Origin: Symbiodinium natans
Taxonomy: Eukaryota; Sar; Dinophyceae; Suessiales; Symbiodiniaceae
Assembly (NCBI GenBank): GCA_905221605.1
Contig: CAJNDS010000139.1
Span: 143,501 to 207,500 of the forward strand
DNA length: 64,000 nt
Direction of reading: 5' to 3'
A program made the position numbers and the translations under genes. Of this stretch, positions 11,698 to 22,446 are shown in pieces. How positions within the stretch are numbered: the first letter of the stretch is position 1; the number at the start of each line of letters is the position of its first letter. The notes beneath the pieces are model-generated. The model was not told the DNA's origin. It searched no databases and saw only the letters and a program-made list of their open reading frames with translations.

Positions 11698-13661
11698 CTA
11701 CTGGCTGCCAGAAGGCAAGATGGGTTTGAGCGCTGCTTTTTCTCGTCTGGGCCCTGTCGCCCATGCGGAAACAGGACGGCGATGCATCCAGTCTAGAAGC
11801 CTTCCGCATGCAAAGGCATCTATGGGATGATATGCTTTGACACCCTGGCTCCGGGATCCATCCACTCGCTTCTCGAGCTGTGGGAAGATGATTCATGCAG
11901 AGGCCGCTGCAAGGCTTACAGCCGAGCGCGCAGAGGCTGCAGCACGGCATTCAGAAGCAGCATCAACTTCTGACGCAACGGCTGCATCTCGTGTCTCCTG
12001 GCTCGGCTGCGGGGCTTCAATAAACTAAATTTTCCATGAATTACCACACAGGGGCGGAGGACTCGATCGCGGGCTTCCTGCACATAAAGCTTAACACGGT
12101 TCTCAAAACAGCCCGAGTCTCACCACACGCAGGTGATATGAGAAATATGGGAGCTGCCAAATGATCAGCTTCAGGGCATCGATCATTCTCGAGGCAGTCC
12201 GATCGCTCGACCCATGCCTGCCCCGCTGCGACCATACGGACCACATCGCAGGAAGATAGTCTGAAAAGGCCTTCACATCTCCCGGCGAGACCCCAAGTTT
12301 CTCCGCATCTCGTTCACACACCAGATCCTTGCTCGCTGAGCTTATGAGGGGGCAAAAAAAGATCAAGGAAGTGAACCCTTGGTTGCTAAGGTGTTGTATC
12401 ATGCCCAAGAAGATAAAGGTTACCTGCTCAGCACTAAGGAACATGTACCGCTTCGAGCTCCCGAAAGTCCATAACCAGAAGTCGGCTGGATGCCGCCAGG
12501 AGCCAATGCCACTTTTTAACCTTTGGCCTCAGTGAACAAGGAACCTCCCTAGAACCACGGTAAAAAAAAACTCGGAAAGATATGTGTGTTAAACAGCTGA
12601 GAAAAGTATGAGACCATAGGGAACTAGAAGACAAAGGCAAAAAGAGAACCCCGGTCCAGCCAGTCCTCTAAGACAAGCCACGCATTCGCGGCGAAGTGCT
12701 GCTTGCACTGCGCGAGCGTCGGATATGAAAACTCGATGGTCTTGCCCACGCGGCTCTGGACAGCTTCGTCGATGCTGCTTCGCAGATTTGTGGCCATCAC
12801 CTCAATCCGAGTCTGACTTTCTATCAACTCAACTGCACATGGAGAATAAAAAACAGTTGTAAAACGAAGCTATATAGGTGTATACTTTCCCTAAATCCGG
12901 TAATCCCTGCATTCTTGAACGCTGACTAATTCTGCGTTGGCCAGTGGCAACCACGATGGGTTTGGCATCACGAGGCCTGCTCTGCAAGCCATCGGTCCAC
13001 TCCAGGAAAGCTCTCACAAGTTCCTTCTTCGCCTGGGGAGGCTCCAGGGCTCTAGGGCTTCGGGTTTAGGGTTTAGGGTTTAGGGTTCAGGGTTTAGGGT
13101 TTAGGGTTTTGGGCAGTCATTCGGTCGAGGCTTGAAAAATCGATGCGCCCAGGGCGCCTCGACTTTCACACTGTTGGCGTCCTGCATGCTTCTCCGGCTG
13201 CTGAACACTTGCTCCGCCTCGTCGATCAAGACTGCCACTCCGACCCCATCGGGACCAGATGACATCCTCGGTGATAACTAGGACTTGCAGAGTTTAGAGC
13301 TTCGGGTATGCAGGGTTAACGGATGGAGACACGCTAAATTGACGAACTCCTAGCTGAGCTGCCTGAAGCATAACAAAACAAACCCTCAACCATGACCCCC
13401 CCCCCCCCCACGACTAAATCCTGAAGGCCCTGAGTCCTCAACTACCCTAAACCGAAGCCCCCGATGATTGGATTGAAGGGCTTGTCAACCTCCTTCAAGG
13501 CGTTCTGCATAGCCGTCGAGGTGTTGTATCCCAGCTCGCCCAGCTTCATGTAAAATGGCTTGAGGCCTGTCAGAGCGCGCTATTAAGGTGTGGGTTTTGA
13601 AGTTCAGAAACGCGCTTGCTCTGTCTTCGATATGGGTTACTTTCGCCGCCGGCAGTGCCCT

Positions 13662-13714
<53 letters not shown>

Positions 13715-15864
13715 CGAGAGAGAGCGAGAGAGAGAGAGAGAGGGAGGGAGGGAGAGGGAGGGAGAGAGAGACAGAGGGAGAGAGAGAGAGAGAGAGACAG
13801 ACCTCCTACATCAAGCATCAGCAGACAAAGTCCTCAACATAGCACCCCTAAAGCCTCACTAAACCTCTATCCCAAAACCCCGCCCGCCCCCCCCCCCTCC
13901 CTCCTCCCCCTCCCAACAAAACAAATCCTCCAACCCCAACCCGAGACCGGAAATCCTGATAAACCCTAAACCCTAAACCCTAAACCCTAAACCCTAAACC
14001 CTAAACCCTAAACCCTAAACCCTAGACCCGGCAGAGCAAGCCGCCTCCCTCAGCCGCAATGACCTTCATCGCCAGGGTCTTTCCAGTGGCCGGCGGACCG
14101 CAAAACCTCGCTTCCGCTGTAACCCTAGGGTTTATAGGGGCTTTTAGGGAACCCAAGAATACAATTGAAGGGATTATAGTGTTCAGGGTCTAGGGCTTCT
14201 AGGAATTGAGGTTTGGGGTTCCCATCACCGAAGAAGAAGAATGCGCCATTGCTGTAACGGCATTCATCAGGGAATCTAACAGCTTCAAAAAGGAGCAAGG
14301 TGTCGACTGAGCATCCTCGAAACAGGTGCAGCTGAGGTTTGCCCTTCTTGGGGACTCTTCCCGTGATGATCTTCCTGGAAGCTGCCAGCTTGTCTTGATA
14401 AGCTCCGTCCGCGGACTTCAGAATACCTTTGCCCGCGCAGCTGCGAGGGAACTAGGAAAGAATCGGGCTTAGGCTTGTTTAGGTCCGTGACGACTCTCAG
14501 TACCAGAACGACAGGCCAGGCAAGCAAAAACTCTCCTGCGTGTCAGGACGCCTGCCAAGGACTGTTTCTTCTGCTCCGATTCAAAATGATAGTTCCTTGC
14601 GGCTTAGAGTCTCGAGCTTGTGTTTCATTGCTGACGGCTTAGGGTCTGAATTTGGAGGCAGAAGGTTCAGCAATCCAGAGCCCTAAAACCTTCAAGGCTT
14701 GGGTTTGTGGATTCAGGGAACTCAGGAAAGGATTCTTAGAGGACACGTAGATTTAGGGACTCTATCTGTCTATCCATCTATCTATCTCTCTCTATATACA
14801 TATATATATATATACATACATACATACATACATACATACATACATACATACATACATACATGTGTTTATGATATAGGGCAGTAAGACTAAGGGTCCTTCT
14901 TCGGGCGCGTTGTGTCCCCGAAGGTTTGGGGTAAACCCTTAAGCCCTGTTGAGCCCACTAGCACCCGGGTCCTCATCGACACGTCAGCATCAACCTCCAG
15001 CGGCTGAAGCATTCCCTCCACATGGTCGCGGGCGGATGACTTCCATTGCGTCTGGGCCTTCTTCTGTCCTCGGCGGCTCGGAGATGCAGGGCTTGGGGCG
15101 ATAGGGTTCGTTTCGGGCTTTCAAGATTCTAGGCCCTGAGCCCAAAAAGGCTAAAGAACGGGAACCCGGCCTCGACTGTAAACATGTCGGGGGCATGAGC
15201 CTTGTGACCCCGAAGGTTGAAGCCCACCCCCAGCCCTTACCTTCAAGCTGTTGGGTTCAGGTTTGGTACTAGGAGTCCTTAGGGGTTAACGAAGATAGGG
15301 GTACCCGGGGTCCCTTTAAGGGGCTTCTATTCTCTTTGGGTTCAGAAGGGGTACCCCTTTTTTGGGGGAAGTACCCTTATGAAATCGCTGAGTGTCCCTG
15401 CCCCCACTTGGCAATGATCTCCTCCGTTGCATCCGGTACTTTGTGCGGGGACCACTCCACAAAGCGCTGCGCCGCCGCAGAGTCTTTGAAGGTCACAAAG
15501 CCGAAAGGTCGTTGGTCCGCTGCCTTCAAACTCGTGGTGGTGACATGGATGCGATGCTAACCTAGAATCCTAAACCCGAATGCGATTTGGGGGTTTAGGG
15601 CTTAGGGTTTGTGCTGCAGCTATTGCAGAGATCGGATACAACAATGAGATGCCGTGTTTACTCAGGCCCAGTGCCACCTGCATGACAAAATCTAAAGCCC
15701 TCCCCACCCAACATCCCTAAACCCTAAACCCTAAACCCCAAAATTCCTAAACCCTAAACCCCTAAACCCCTAAACCCTAAGCCCTAAACCCTAAAGTCGC
15801 CTTCCACGGCAACCACAGATCTTCGAAGTCGCCATACCTTTGGAGGTACCCTTCCAGCTGCTGC
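11698..15864 (-). CDS. Spliced gene: RNA-recognition motif followed by an AAA+ ATPase, 5' end open
   Basis: Exons on the minus strand: 15801-15864, 15397-15523, 14972-15068, 14552-14595, 14229-14426, 14033-14116, 13482-13566, 13158-13266, 12952-13032, 12684-12800, 12124-12327, 11920-11997, 11698-11877. The sum is 489 codons with a TAG stop, phases consistent. The first two exons form an RRM: YGDFEDLWLPWK, then RPFGFVTF as RNP1. Later come Walker A GPPATGKT, Walker B VAVLIDEAE, sensor-1 VVMATN and SRVGKTIEF. The product should be an ATP-driven remodelling enzyme; target unknown. Least certain are the GA donors after 15397 and 14972, the 14116 acceptor, and whether the last exon starts at 11877 (AG|C) or 11844 (AG|G). 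The RRM and AAA parts could be two genes if the weak joins at 15.1-14.5 kb are wrong. Confidence 0.8.
12684..12800 (-). CDS. AAA+ exon with sensor-1 and second region of homology
   Basis: The acceptor TTGAG|GTG opens VMATNLRSSIDEAVQSRVGK and then TIEFSYPTLAQ. MATN is sensor-1 and the SR of SRVGK sits at the arginine-finger region. The donor AAT|GCGTGG is a GC site and joins in phase 0 to 12327 (CAAG|GAT). Confidence 0.85.
13158..13266 (-). CDS. AAA+ exon with Walker B
   Basis: The acceptor CCGAG|G is followed by MSSGPDGVGVAVLIDEAEQV and then FSSRRSMQDANSVKVE. VAVLIDEAE is the Walker B strand. The next exon, 12952-13032 (CAG|GCG), reads AKKELVRAFLEWTDGLQ, the usual helix before sensor-1. Confidence 0.88.
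13665..13802. repeat. GA-rich polypurine tract
   Basis: About 138 bp of (GA)n with AGG and AAG interruptions inside an intron of the RRM-AAA gene. ORFs on both strands (RERERE and SLSLSL) are artefacts. Confidence 0.9.
14033..14116 (-). CDS. AAA+ exon with Walker A
   Basis: Encodes EARFCGPPATGKTLAMKVIA and a few more residues. GPPATGKT is a clear P-loop. The donor is read as CTCT|GCCGGG; a GT donor five bases further is possible. The intron downstream (13567-14032) contains a CCCTAAA array, a C-run and the GA-rich tract. Confidence 0.88.
14761..14862. repeat. TCTA / TACA microsatellite
   Basis: TATCTATC, TATATA, then (TACA)n within an intron or spacer of the RRM-AAA gene. Confidence 0.9.
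15397..15523 (-). CDS. RRM exon (RNP1)
   Basis: The acceptor TTGAAG|GCA opens AADQRPFGFVTFKDSAAAQR and continues into FVEWSPHKVPD. RPFGFVTF is the RNP1 strand of an RNA-recognition motif. The exon upstream, 15801-15864 (donor AAG|GCGACT), supplies the preceding helix and strand, YLQRYGDFEDLWLPWK, in phase 0. Confidence 0.85.
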
Positions 15865-16942
15865 CTTTCCACCACATCTCTCAAGGGACCTGGATAGGGC
15901 CAAGGGACCTGGATAGGGTTAGGGGCTAAGGGCTGTGGGCTTAGGAAGCCCTCATTGTATGGTTGACTAAACCCTAAACACCTAAATCCCCAACCCTAAA
16001 CCCTGACAGCACTGGGGCAAATCCCGAAGCAAAAGAAGCAGAGCAAGAATCGAAAAGTACCCGATAAAGGCTCCGAAAGACAAGGCTCTGTATTCCCACA
16101 GCAGATCTCATGTCAGGCACACACGACTCACCCTAAGCCCGTGCCTAACTAAGCAGACCTAAATTCTCCTCTCCTTTCCGGAAATCCCCTAAACCCTAAA
16201 CCCCAAATCCCAAATCCTGACTCAGATTCTACGTAATCATAGAGCCCCAAGACGGGCCCATCAATTTCGATCAACCCCCCCAACCATAAACCCTAAGCCC
16301 TCAGATGGCCAGGTGGCCCTTGGTGCCATCGCTGGCTCGAATGTAAATCCGGGACCCTGTGCTGCTCATTGCACAAGCTTTCGGATTTGGGGCTTGAGAA
16401 ACGACAGCTGAGAGCAACTAGAGCCTCACCGCCTCAACGCCTCCACCCTGCCCTCACAACAAGAACCTTAACCCTACAAGTCTACTATGGCCCTCCCTAT
16501 GGCCAGTACATGTACGTAAATCTGAGCTCACATCTCAACAGGATTCAGGACGTAAGGGGGTTTAGAGCGTCCAGAAATGCCAAGTGCACAGATTCCCTTA
16601 AGCATCCCGAATTCTTATTTTGCTGGTGGGCTGCCGTTTTACACTCCCCTGATTCTTAGGTAACCTGCAAAAACAAAATCAGAGTCTGCGTTCTGAAGTT
16701 GGGTTTGGGACCCTTTCAGCCCAGACTTAAGTGAAGCGCTGCAAGCCAACAGCATAGGACGAAAACACTGTACCATACACGAGTTATGGATCAGGATCGT
16801 AGGGATTACAGCTTTTAGCCTCCCTAAGCCCTAAACCGTAAACCCTAAACCCTAAACCCCAAGGGGTTTGGAGCCCGCAAACCGGCTCGACAGTCTCCAT
16901 AAGGCAGGGCGCTAAGATTCCAAGCAAGAAGAAATCTCAAAC

Positions 16943-17013
16943 CAGCCGTCCTCGCCTGCTCGCCACCGTCCCCGAAGACCTGCCACAGAAGGTCCAAATC
17001 GGAGACCGAACAC
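16943..17013 (-). CDS. Exon-like island upstream of the RRM exons
   Basis: The acceptor TAGAG|G opens CSVSDLDLLWQVFGDGGEQA and ends CTG|GTTTGAG. It may belong to the RRM-AAA gene or the gene before it. No family recognised. Confidence 0.6.
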
Positions 17014-17626
17014 CTCTAGACCGTATAAGGGGTGTCGAGGTTTAGGGTTTAGGGCTCCGTCCGAGGAAATATTCTAGTTCAGGGGGATTAGGGGTTCTAG
17101 GTTTAGGGCAAAAGGCCATTTGAGGTAGACAGGGCCGTATGGGGTATGCTCCGAGATTATCCCCCTTTGGTACCAGTGACTGCCCGAACGCTGACCCTGA
17201 ATCCGAAGCCACTATATACCTGTTATATACGTACAACCCCCACCCCCGAACCCCTAAACCCTTAAATCCCTAATTCCCAGAAAGCCTCCGAAACCCTAGG
17301 TCCCCAAACCCCCTAAACCCCTAAACCCGCGAACCCCTAAACCTCTAGGTCCCTAAAGGCTTAAAAGCCCTCGCCAAGATCCCTTAGTCGAGCCATGTCT
17401 GAGAGAAACGTCGGACGCTGCTAAACCCCAAACCCCCTGAACTCCTAAACCCAAAGGCCCATAAAGCCTTCAAAGCCCCCTAAAACCCCAGATCCCTAAC
17501 CCCCTAAACCGCGGGGAATCCCCAAACCCCAAACCCTAAACCCTAAACCCTAAACACTAACCCCTAAACCCTAAACCCTAAACCCTAAACCCTAAACCCT
17601 AAACCCTAAACCCTAAACCCTAAAAC

Positions 17627-17689
17627 GACGTCGACCTCGTCCTCAGGCGGCAGGTTCTCCAGCTTGTTGATGTCAGTGTCGACCTGTAC
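17627..17689 (-). CDS. Exon, unknown product
   Basis: The acceptor GCAAG|GTA opens VQVDTDINKLENLPPEDEVD(V). The donor is GTC|GTTTTAGGG, so the intron begins directly in telomere-like repeat. The same frame stays open upstream (KDVSEKWCKILSIHSSK), so the exon may be longer. Confidence 0.65.
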
Positions 17690-17699
17690 CTTGCTACTG

Positions 17700-17947
17700 T
17701 GGATGGACAAAATCTTGCACCACTTTTCAGACACGTCTTTTTGTGTTCCCCGTACCGCCTTTTTAACATTGGTTTAGGGTTTAGGGTTTAGGGTTTAGGG
17801 TTTAGGGTTTAGGGTTTAGGGTTTATAAAGGGTTTAGGGCACCGCTCAAGTAGTCCCAGCCGCCAATGTTAAGCAGGGGGTGCGGGGCTTGATGCCCCAA
17901 TCGTTTGAAGTATGCATGTACAGGTGGTGCAAGATTTCGTCCATCCA
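17700..17947. repeat. 24-bp inverted repeat pair around a TTTAGGG array
   Basis: 17700-17723 (TGGATGGACAAAATCTTGCA...) and 17924-17947 are reverse complements with one mismatch. A TTTAGGG array lies between them. Confidence 0.8.
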
Positions 17948-18517
17948 GGGCTGAAAAAGCTCAGGGCAGTTTAGGCGTTTTAGGGTTTAAAGGTTCAGGG
18001 TTTAGGGGGTTTAGGGTTTAGGGTTTAGGGTTTAGTGGTTAGGGCTTAGGGTTAGGGGCTTTGGGGGCTTAGGGTTGAGCGGTTTTCGAGATTTGGGATT
18101 TGCTGTGTGCTACAGGGATTGGGTAGGGTTGAGGATTAAGGGGTTTCGGGGTGTAGGGTTTGGTTTGTGTTGAGGCCTAAGCCCCAAAACCTAGACCCGG
18201 TTTGGCTTGTCGTTGGAGATGCTCGGGTTTCAAGGTTGGTCTTGGACTGATAACTTCAGGAGGGGTGTTAGCGTTCAGCTCTGCGTTGCTGTTCCTGCAT
18301 TTGTTGTGGGGGAGGGGTGGGTTGGGTGACTTTGGGGTTTCAGGGTTGGTTTGGGTTTTGGGCTACGAGGTGAATGCTTGGGAGGTGGGGATGTGAGGCT
18401 TTGGGGGCAGCAGGGTTTAGGGTTTCGGGCTTGGTGAGGCGAGCGCCCGACACGAGCGTTGCGGGTCAAGGACGGTTGCACGTGTTGTCCAGCTTCCTTT
18501 GCATTCGCGCATGAGAC

Positions 18518-20578
18518 TTAACGGGTGTCCACCTGAACAATGCTCGAGGCGAAATGCTGCAGTGAGGTGGGAAACTGCAGTCCACCCAAGCTCTGGTCGA
18601 ACATATAGCCAAAGGTCAGTGTCTGTAGGCTGCTCGGAAGCTGCAGCCCTTCGAAGCTCTGGTTGAACATGTCGCCAAAGGTCAAGGTCTGTAAGCCGCT
18701 GGGAAGCTCCACCCCTTGCAAGCTCTGGTCGAACGTGTCGCCGAAAGTCAAGGTCTGCAAGGTGCTGGGGAATTGCACACCTTGCAAGCTCTGGTCCACC
18801 GTGTCGCCAAAGGCCAAGGTCTGTAGGCCGCTGGGAAATTGCACACCCTCCAAGCTCTTCCTGCAAAACTCGAAGGTCAAGCTCTGCAGGCCGCTGGGAA
18901 GCTGCACCCCTTCCAAGCTTTGGTCAAAAAAGAAGCCACCAAAGGTCAAGGTCTGCAGGCCACTGGGAAGCTGCACCGCTTCCAAGCTTTGGTTGAAAGA
19001 ATAGCCAAAGGTCAAGGTCTGCAGGCTGCTGGGAAACTGCACCCCTTCCAAACTCTGGTTGAAATCATGCCCGAAAGTCAAGGTCTGCATGCCACTGGGA
19101 AGCTGCACCCCCTCCAAGCTCTGATCGAAATTGTCGCCAAAGGTCAAAGCCTGTAGGCTGCTGGGAAGCTGCACCCCTTCCAAGCTCCTGTTGAACGTGT
19201 CGCCAAAGGTCAAGGTCTGTAGGCTGCTGGGAAGCTGCACCCCTTCCAGGCTCTTGTTGAAATTATTGCCAAAGGTCAGTGTCTGTAGGCCGCTGGGAAG
19301 TTCCACCCCTTCCAAGCTTTGGTCGAACGCATAGCCCAAGGTCAGTGTCTGTAGGCCACTGGGAAGCTGCACCCCTTCCAAGCTTTGGTCAAAAAAGAAG
19401 CCAAAGGTCAAGGTCTGCAGGCCACTGGGAAGCTGCACCGCTTCCAAGCTCTGGTCGAAACCGTCGCCAAAGGACAAGGTGCGTAGGCTGCTGGGAAGCT
19501 GAGCCCCTTTCAGGCACTGGTCAAACCAAAGGCCGGGGGTCAAAACCTGCAGCCTGGCGGGAAGCTGCACCCCTTCCAAGCTCTGGCAAAGATTCTCACC
19601 AAAGGTCAAGGTCTGTAGGCCGCTTGGAAGCTGCACCCACTCCAAGATCTGGCTGAATTCAAGGCCAAACGTCAAAGTCTGTAGGCCGTTGGGAAGCGGC
19701 ACCCCTGTTAAGCTCTGGTTGAATGTTTCGCCAAAGGCCAAAGTCTGCAGGCCGCTAGGAAGCTGCACCTTTTCTAAGCTCTGGTCGAACGCATAGCCAA
19801 AGATCAGTGTCTGTAGGCAGCTGGGAAGCTGCACCCCTTCCAAGCTCCTGTTGAACGTGTCGCCAAAGGTCAAGGTCTGTAGGCTGCTAGGAAGCTGCAC
19901 CCCTTCCAGGCTCTTGCTGAAATTATTGCCAAAGGTCAGTGTCTGTAGGCCGCTGGGAAGCTCCACCCCTTCCAAGCTTTGGTCGAACGCATGGCCTAAT
20001 GTCAGTGTCCGTAGGCTGCTGGGAAGCTGCACCCCTTCTAAGCTCTGGTTGAACCTGTCGCCAAAAGTCAAAGTCTGCAGGCTGCTGGGAAGCTGCACTC
20101 CATCCAAGCTCTGCTCGAACTCACAGCCGAATGTCAAATCCTGCAGGCCACTGGGGAGCTGCACTCCTGCCAAGCTCTGGTTGAACTCAAATCCAAAGGT
20201 CAGAGTCCGTAGACCCATGGGAAGCTGTACCCCTGCCAAGCTCTGGTTGAAATGAAAGCCGAAGGTCAAGGCAACAACGTCAGCCGTGGCATCCGCGTCG
20301 TCATTCAGTCGTTTGCGTCCTATCGCTCGCTCTATGCTGCGTGCCGCGTGGCCGGCGCCCAGTTTCCGAGTCACATATGTGACCTCTTGGTCTTGAGTTT
20401 GTTGCAGCAGCGGCTGGTGCAGATCGAGGACACGATTACCTGAAGTCAGCACGATTGATGTTGGTGAAAGGCCCACAATTTCTGCTATCCGTCTTCGCAC
20501 ATCCAGCCCCTTGTCCTCATCTTCCACATCCAGCTCAAATGTCGAGCCGGCAAGACAGTGGATGGTCAATGACCGCAT
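18518..20578 (-). CDS. Ubiquitin-like head plus FNIP/leucine-rich repeat protein
   Basis: A single uninterrupted frame of 686 residues. Residues about 1-75 look like a ubiquitin-like fold, starting MRSLTIHCLAGSTFELDVED. From about residue 105 to 680 there are roughly 25 repeats of 22 residues (66 bp), consensus near LPSGLQTLTFGDTFNQSLEG. This matches the FNIP/LRR repeat pattern known from Dictyostelium and from expanded dinoflagellate families. A CTGCAG lies a few bases upstream of the ATG and could be a spliced-leader acceptor. There are no introns, unlike the neighbouring genes, which suggests a reinserted mRNA copy. Function is unknown; protein binding is the usual inference for such repeats. 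Confidence 0.88.
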   Translation of the reverse strand: MRSLTIHCLAGSTFELDVEDEDKGLDVRRRIAEIVGLSPTSIVLTSGNRVLDLHQPLLQQTQDQEVTYVTRKLGAGHAARSIERAIGRKRLNDDADATADVVALTFGFHFNQSLAGVQLPMGLRTLTFGFEFNQSLAGVQLPSGLQDLTFGCEFEQSLDGVQLPSSLQTLTFGDRFNQSLEGVQLPSSLRTLTLGHAFDQSLEGVELPSGLQTLTFGNNFSKSLEGVQLPSSLQTLTFGDTFNRSLEGVQLPSCLQTLIFGYAFDQSLEKVQLPSGLQTLAFGETFNQSLTGVPLPNGLQTLTFGLEFSQILEWVQLPSGLQTLTFGENLCQSLEGVQLPARLQVLTPGLWFDQCLKGAQLPSSLRTLSFGDGFDQSLEAVQLPSGLQTLTFGFFFDQSLEGVQLPSGLQTLTLGYAFDQSLEGVELPSGLQTLTFGNNFNKSLEGVQLPSSLQTLTFGDTFNRSLEGVQLPSSLQALTFGDNFDQSLEGVQLPSGMQTLTFGHDFNQSLEGVQFPSSLQTLTFGYSFNQSLEAVQLPSGLQTLTFGGFFFDQSLEGVQLPSGLQSLTFEFCRKSLEGVQFPSGLQTLAFGDTVDQSLQGVQFPSTLQTLTFGDTFDQSLQGVELPSGLQTLTFGDMFNQSFEGLQLPSSLQTLTFGYMFDQSLGGLQFPTSLQHFASSIVQVDTR
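18600..20260 (-). repeat. 66-bp coding tandem repeat within the FNIP gene
   Basis: The word GCCAAAGGTCAAGGTCTG recurs every 66 bp on the plus strand (for example near 18608, 18674 and 18740), one FNIP unit each. Long plus-strand frames in this interval are antisense shadows of this repeat. Confidence 0.85.
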
Positions 20579-20899
20579 GCGGGCTGCAGAAGACTTATAT
20601 CCGCCTCGACGTGTAAGGCAATTTTCAACAAGGCTCGATGCACAACGCCGAAGTGAGCGGATATTTGGTGCGGGTTTAGGGGTCTGGGGAACTGGGCACC
20701 TTATAATAACACCCTTTTAAGGACTTTATGGGGCCCTCATTCCCGAATTCCCTACGGAGCCCCAGCAAGGCAGTTTCGAGCCTGAAACATTTGGAGCACC
20801 CGTTATGGCAGGATTCTGAAACCAAAATTGCCAAAAGCGTGTTCGGGTCTAGCGTTTGGGGCTTGATTAGGGTTCCGGAAGCCTAGTTCCTAAACCCTA

Positions 20900-22165
20900 C
20901 ACTTTAAACCCTAGGCACTAAAACCTTAAACCCTAAACCCTAAACCCTAAACCCTAAACCCTAAACCCTAAACCCTAAACCCTAAACCCTCAGCCTTAAA
21001 CCTTAAGATGCCCCCCAGGCATGCCCTTGCAGAATCGTCTTCCTTGTCATGTACAGAAGGCCCCGATCAGGGGGGGGGGGGGGGGGGCATGCCTTAGAAC
21101 CAAAGATCTTGTTCTGTGCTGAACGCAAGCGATATACGATATATGATAAAAAATATATATATATATACATATATATATACATATAGAAATGTATATGTTG
21201 CCCCCCCCCCCCCCCCACCCACAAAAAAAAACAAAAAAAAAAAATTACGATCCCCCCACCCACCCCCCCCCCCCACACCCCCCACCCCCCCCACCCCCCC
21301 CCCACCCCCCACCCCCCCCCACCCCAACCCACACCCCCACCCCCACCCCACCCCCCCACCACCCCCCCCCCCCCCCCCCCCCCCCCCACCCCCCCCAGAG
21401 CATGTCACATGTCCGGGTAAAAGGATATTTGCTGACTAGTTTGATTTGGCAAGAAAATTTGCAAGGTTATGATGTATTATGTGCGAACAAGAGGAATATT
21501 TGCTCACAGTATTCTCGCGTCCCCGGGGTGTACATGAAATGTTTACTTCGCGTCACCTCTCCATTTTCTGTATTTGAAGTTGCAATACAAAAACACCTAT
21601 ATACGTACATGATGTGGGTACTTGTTATACTTTTTTCGCCTTTCCACAGGAGGCAAGCCCTACATATTGCAAACACAGGCATGACCTAGGGGATTAAGGC
21701 TTAGGGATTTAAGCCTCAAGCCCTATAGGGTCATAAGGTTCTAATCCTATAGGCAATGCCTAGACTCTAAACCCTATAGGGTTTAAACCCTAAAGGGCTA
21801 ACCCCGTCAGGGTTTTAGAGATAAACCCTGAAAAAGCCCTAAGCTTTTTTACCCCACAGGGCTCAAAGGAATAAAAACCCTAAAACCTGAGATTTAAGTA
21901 CTAATACTTTAATATGCATGTAAACCTATAAGGTCTCGGCATATCTACGTCAGCGCCTGTAGGTTCAAAGCCTTTCAACCTTTTGGAGCCCTGTTGGGGC
22001 TCGAGGCCCTGAAGGGTTTAGGATAATGCCTAAGCCTTCAACCCTGTAGGGTTTTAAACCCAGAAGGGCTGACCCCGTCAGGGTTTCAGAGATATCCCCC
22101 GAAGAAGTCCTAAGTCTATTCAAACCCTACAGGGTTCACAGCTTTAGATGCTTGAACTTGAGGCT
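20900..22165. other. Spacer upstream of the FNIP gene
   Basis: CCCTAAA array 20921-20988, G run 21070-21087, C-rich tract 21203-21397, an AT-rich stretch 21410-21690 with a 166-residue plus frame I do not trust, and a duplicated block (21772-22140). No gene is supported. Confidence 0.6.
21772..22140. repeat. Imperfect 100-bp direct duplication
   Basis: 21772-21868 and 22038-22138 share the order AACCCT-TAGGGTTT, GGGCT-ACCCCGTCAGGGTTT, AGAGATA, AGCCCTAAG-like words and a closing CAGGGCTCA/CAGGGTTCA. Each copy opens with a short palindrome around CCCTATAGGG or CCCTGTAGGG. Confidence 0.7.
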
Positions 22166-22169
22166 TAAA

Positions 22170-22230
22170 CTATGACTGGCGCACCATGCGTCGGATCAGG
22201 AGTATGAGCAGGAACTCCGTCAGTGCTTGC
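22170..22230 (-). CDS. Terminal exon, unknown product
   Basis: The acceptor ACCAG|G is followed by QALTEFLLILLIRRMVRQS and a TAG stop. The hydrophobic run could be a membrane or buried helix. Confidence 0.5.
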
Positions 22231-22368
22231 CTGGTTTGGGGTTTGGGATCCTAAGTCCTGAACCCTAAACCCAAGCTAGACCCTAAACCCTAAAACCCTA
22301 AACCCTAAACCCTAGGGCCTTGGGATTCAAGGGAGGGCTGTGGTTGGTGTGGCGTGGCCAGAGGCTAC

Positions 22369-22446
22369 CTGGGCAATTCTCTCCTGAGGCTGGGGCAGTC
22401 GCGTGCAGAGGAAGAGGATCGCAGACGCCTCGTGTTGCCAAGCACC
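22369..22446 (-). CDS. Exon, unknown product
   Basis: The acceptor TTTAG|GGT is the edge of a telomere-like array. The frame GAWQHEASAILFLCTRLPQP continues to a donor CAG|GTAGCC. It starts and ends in phase 0. Confidence 0.65.

Noticed and set aside
13588-13969. Arg-Glu repeat frames
   Set aside because: Translation of a (GA)n tract inside an intron.
18663-20255. Plus-strand frames such as VKVCRPLGSCTPSKLW repeats
   Set aside because: Antisense shadows of the 66-bp FNIP units on the minus strand.
21003-21689. Gly-rich and Pro-rich frames of 104-166 residues
   Set aside because: Created by G/C homopolymers; the tail of the plus frame lacks exon borders.
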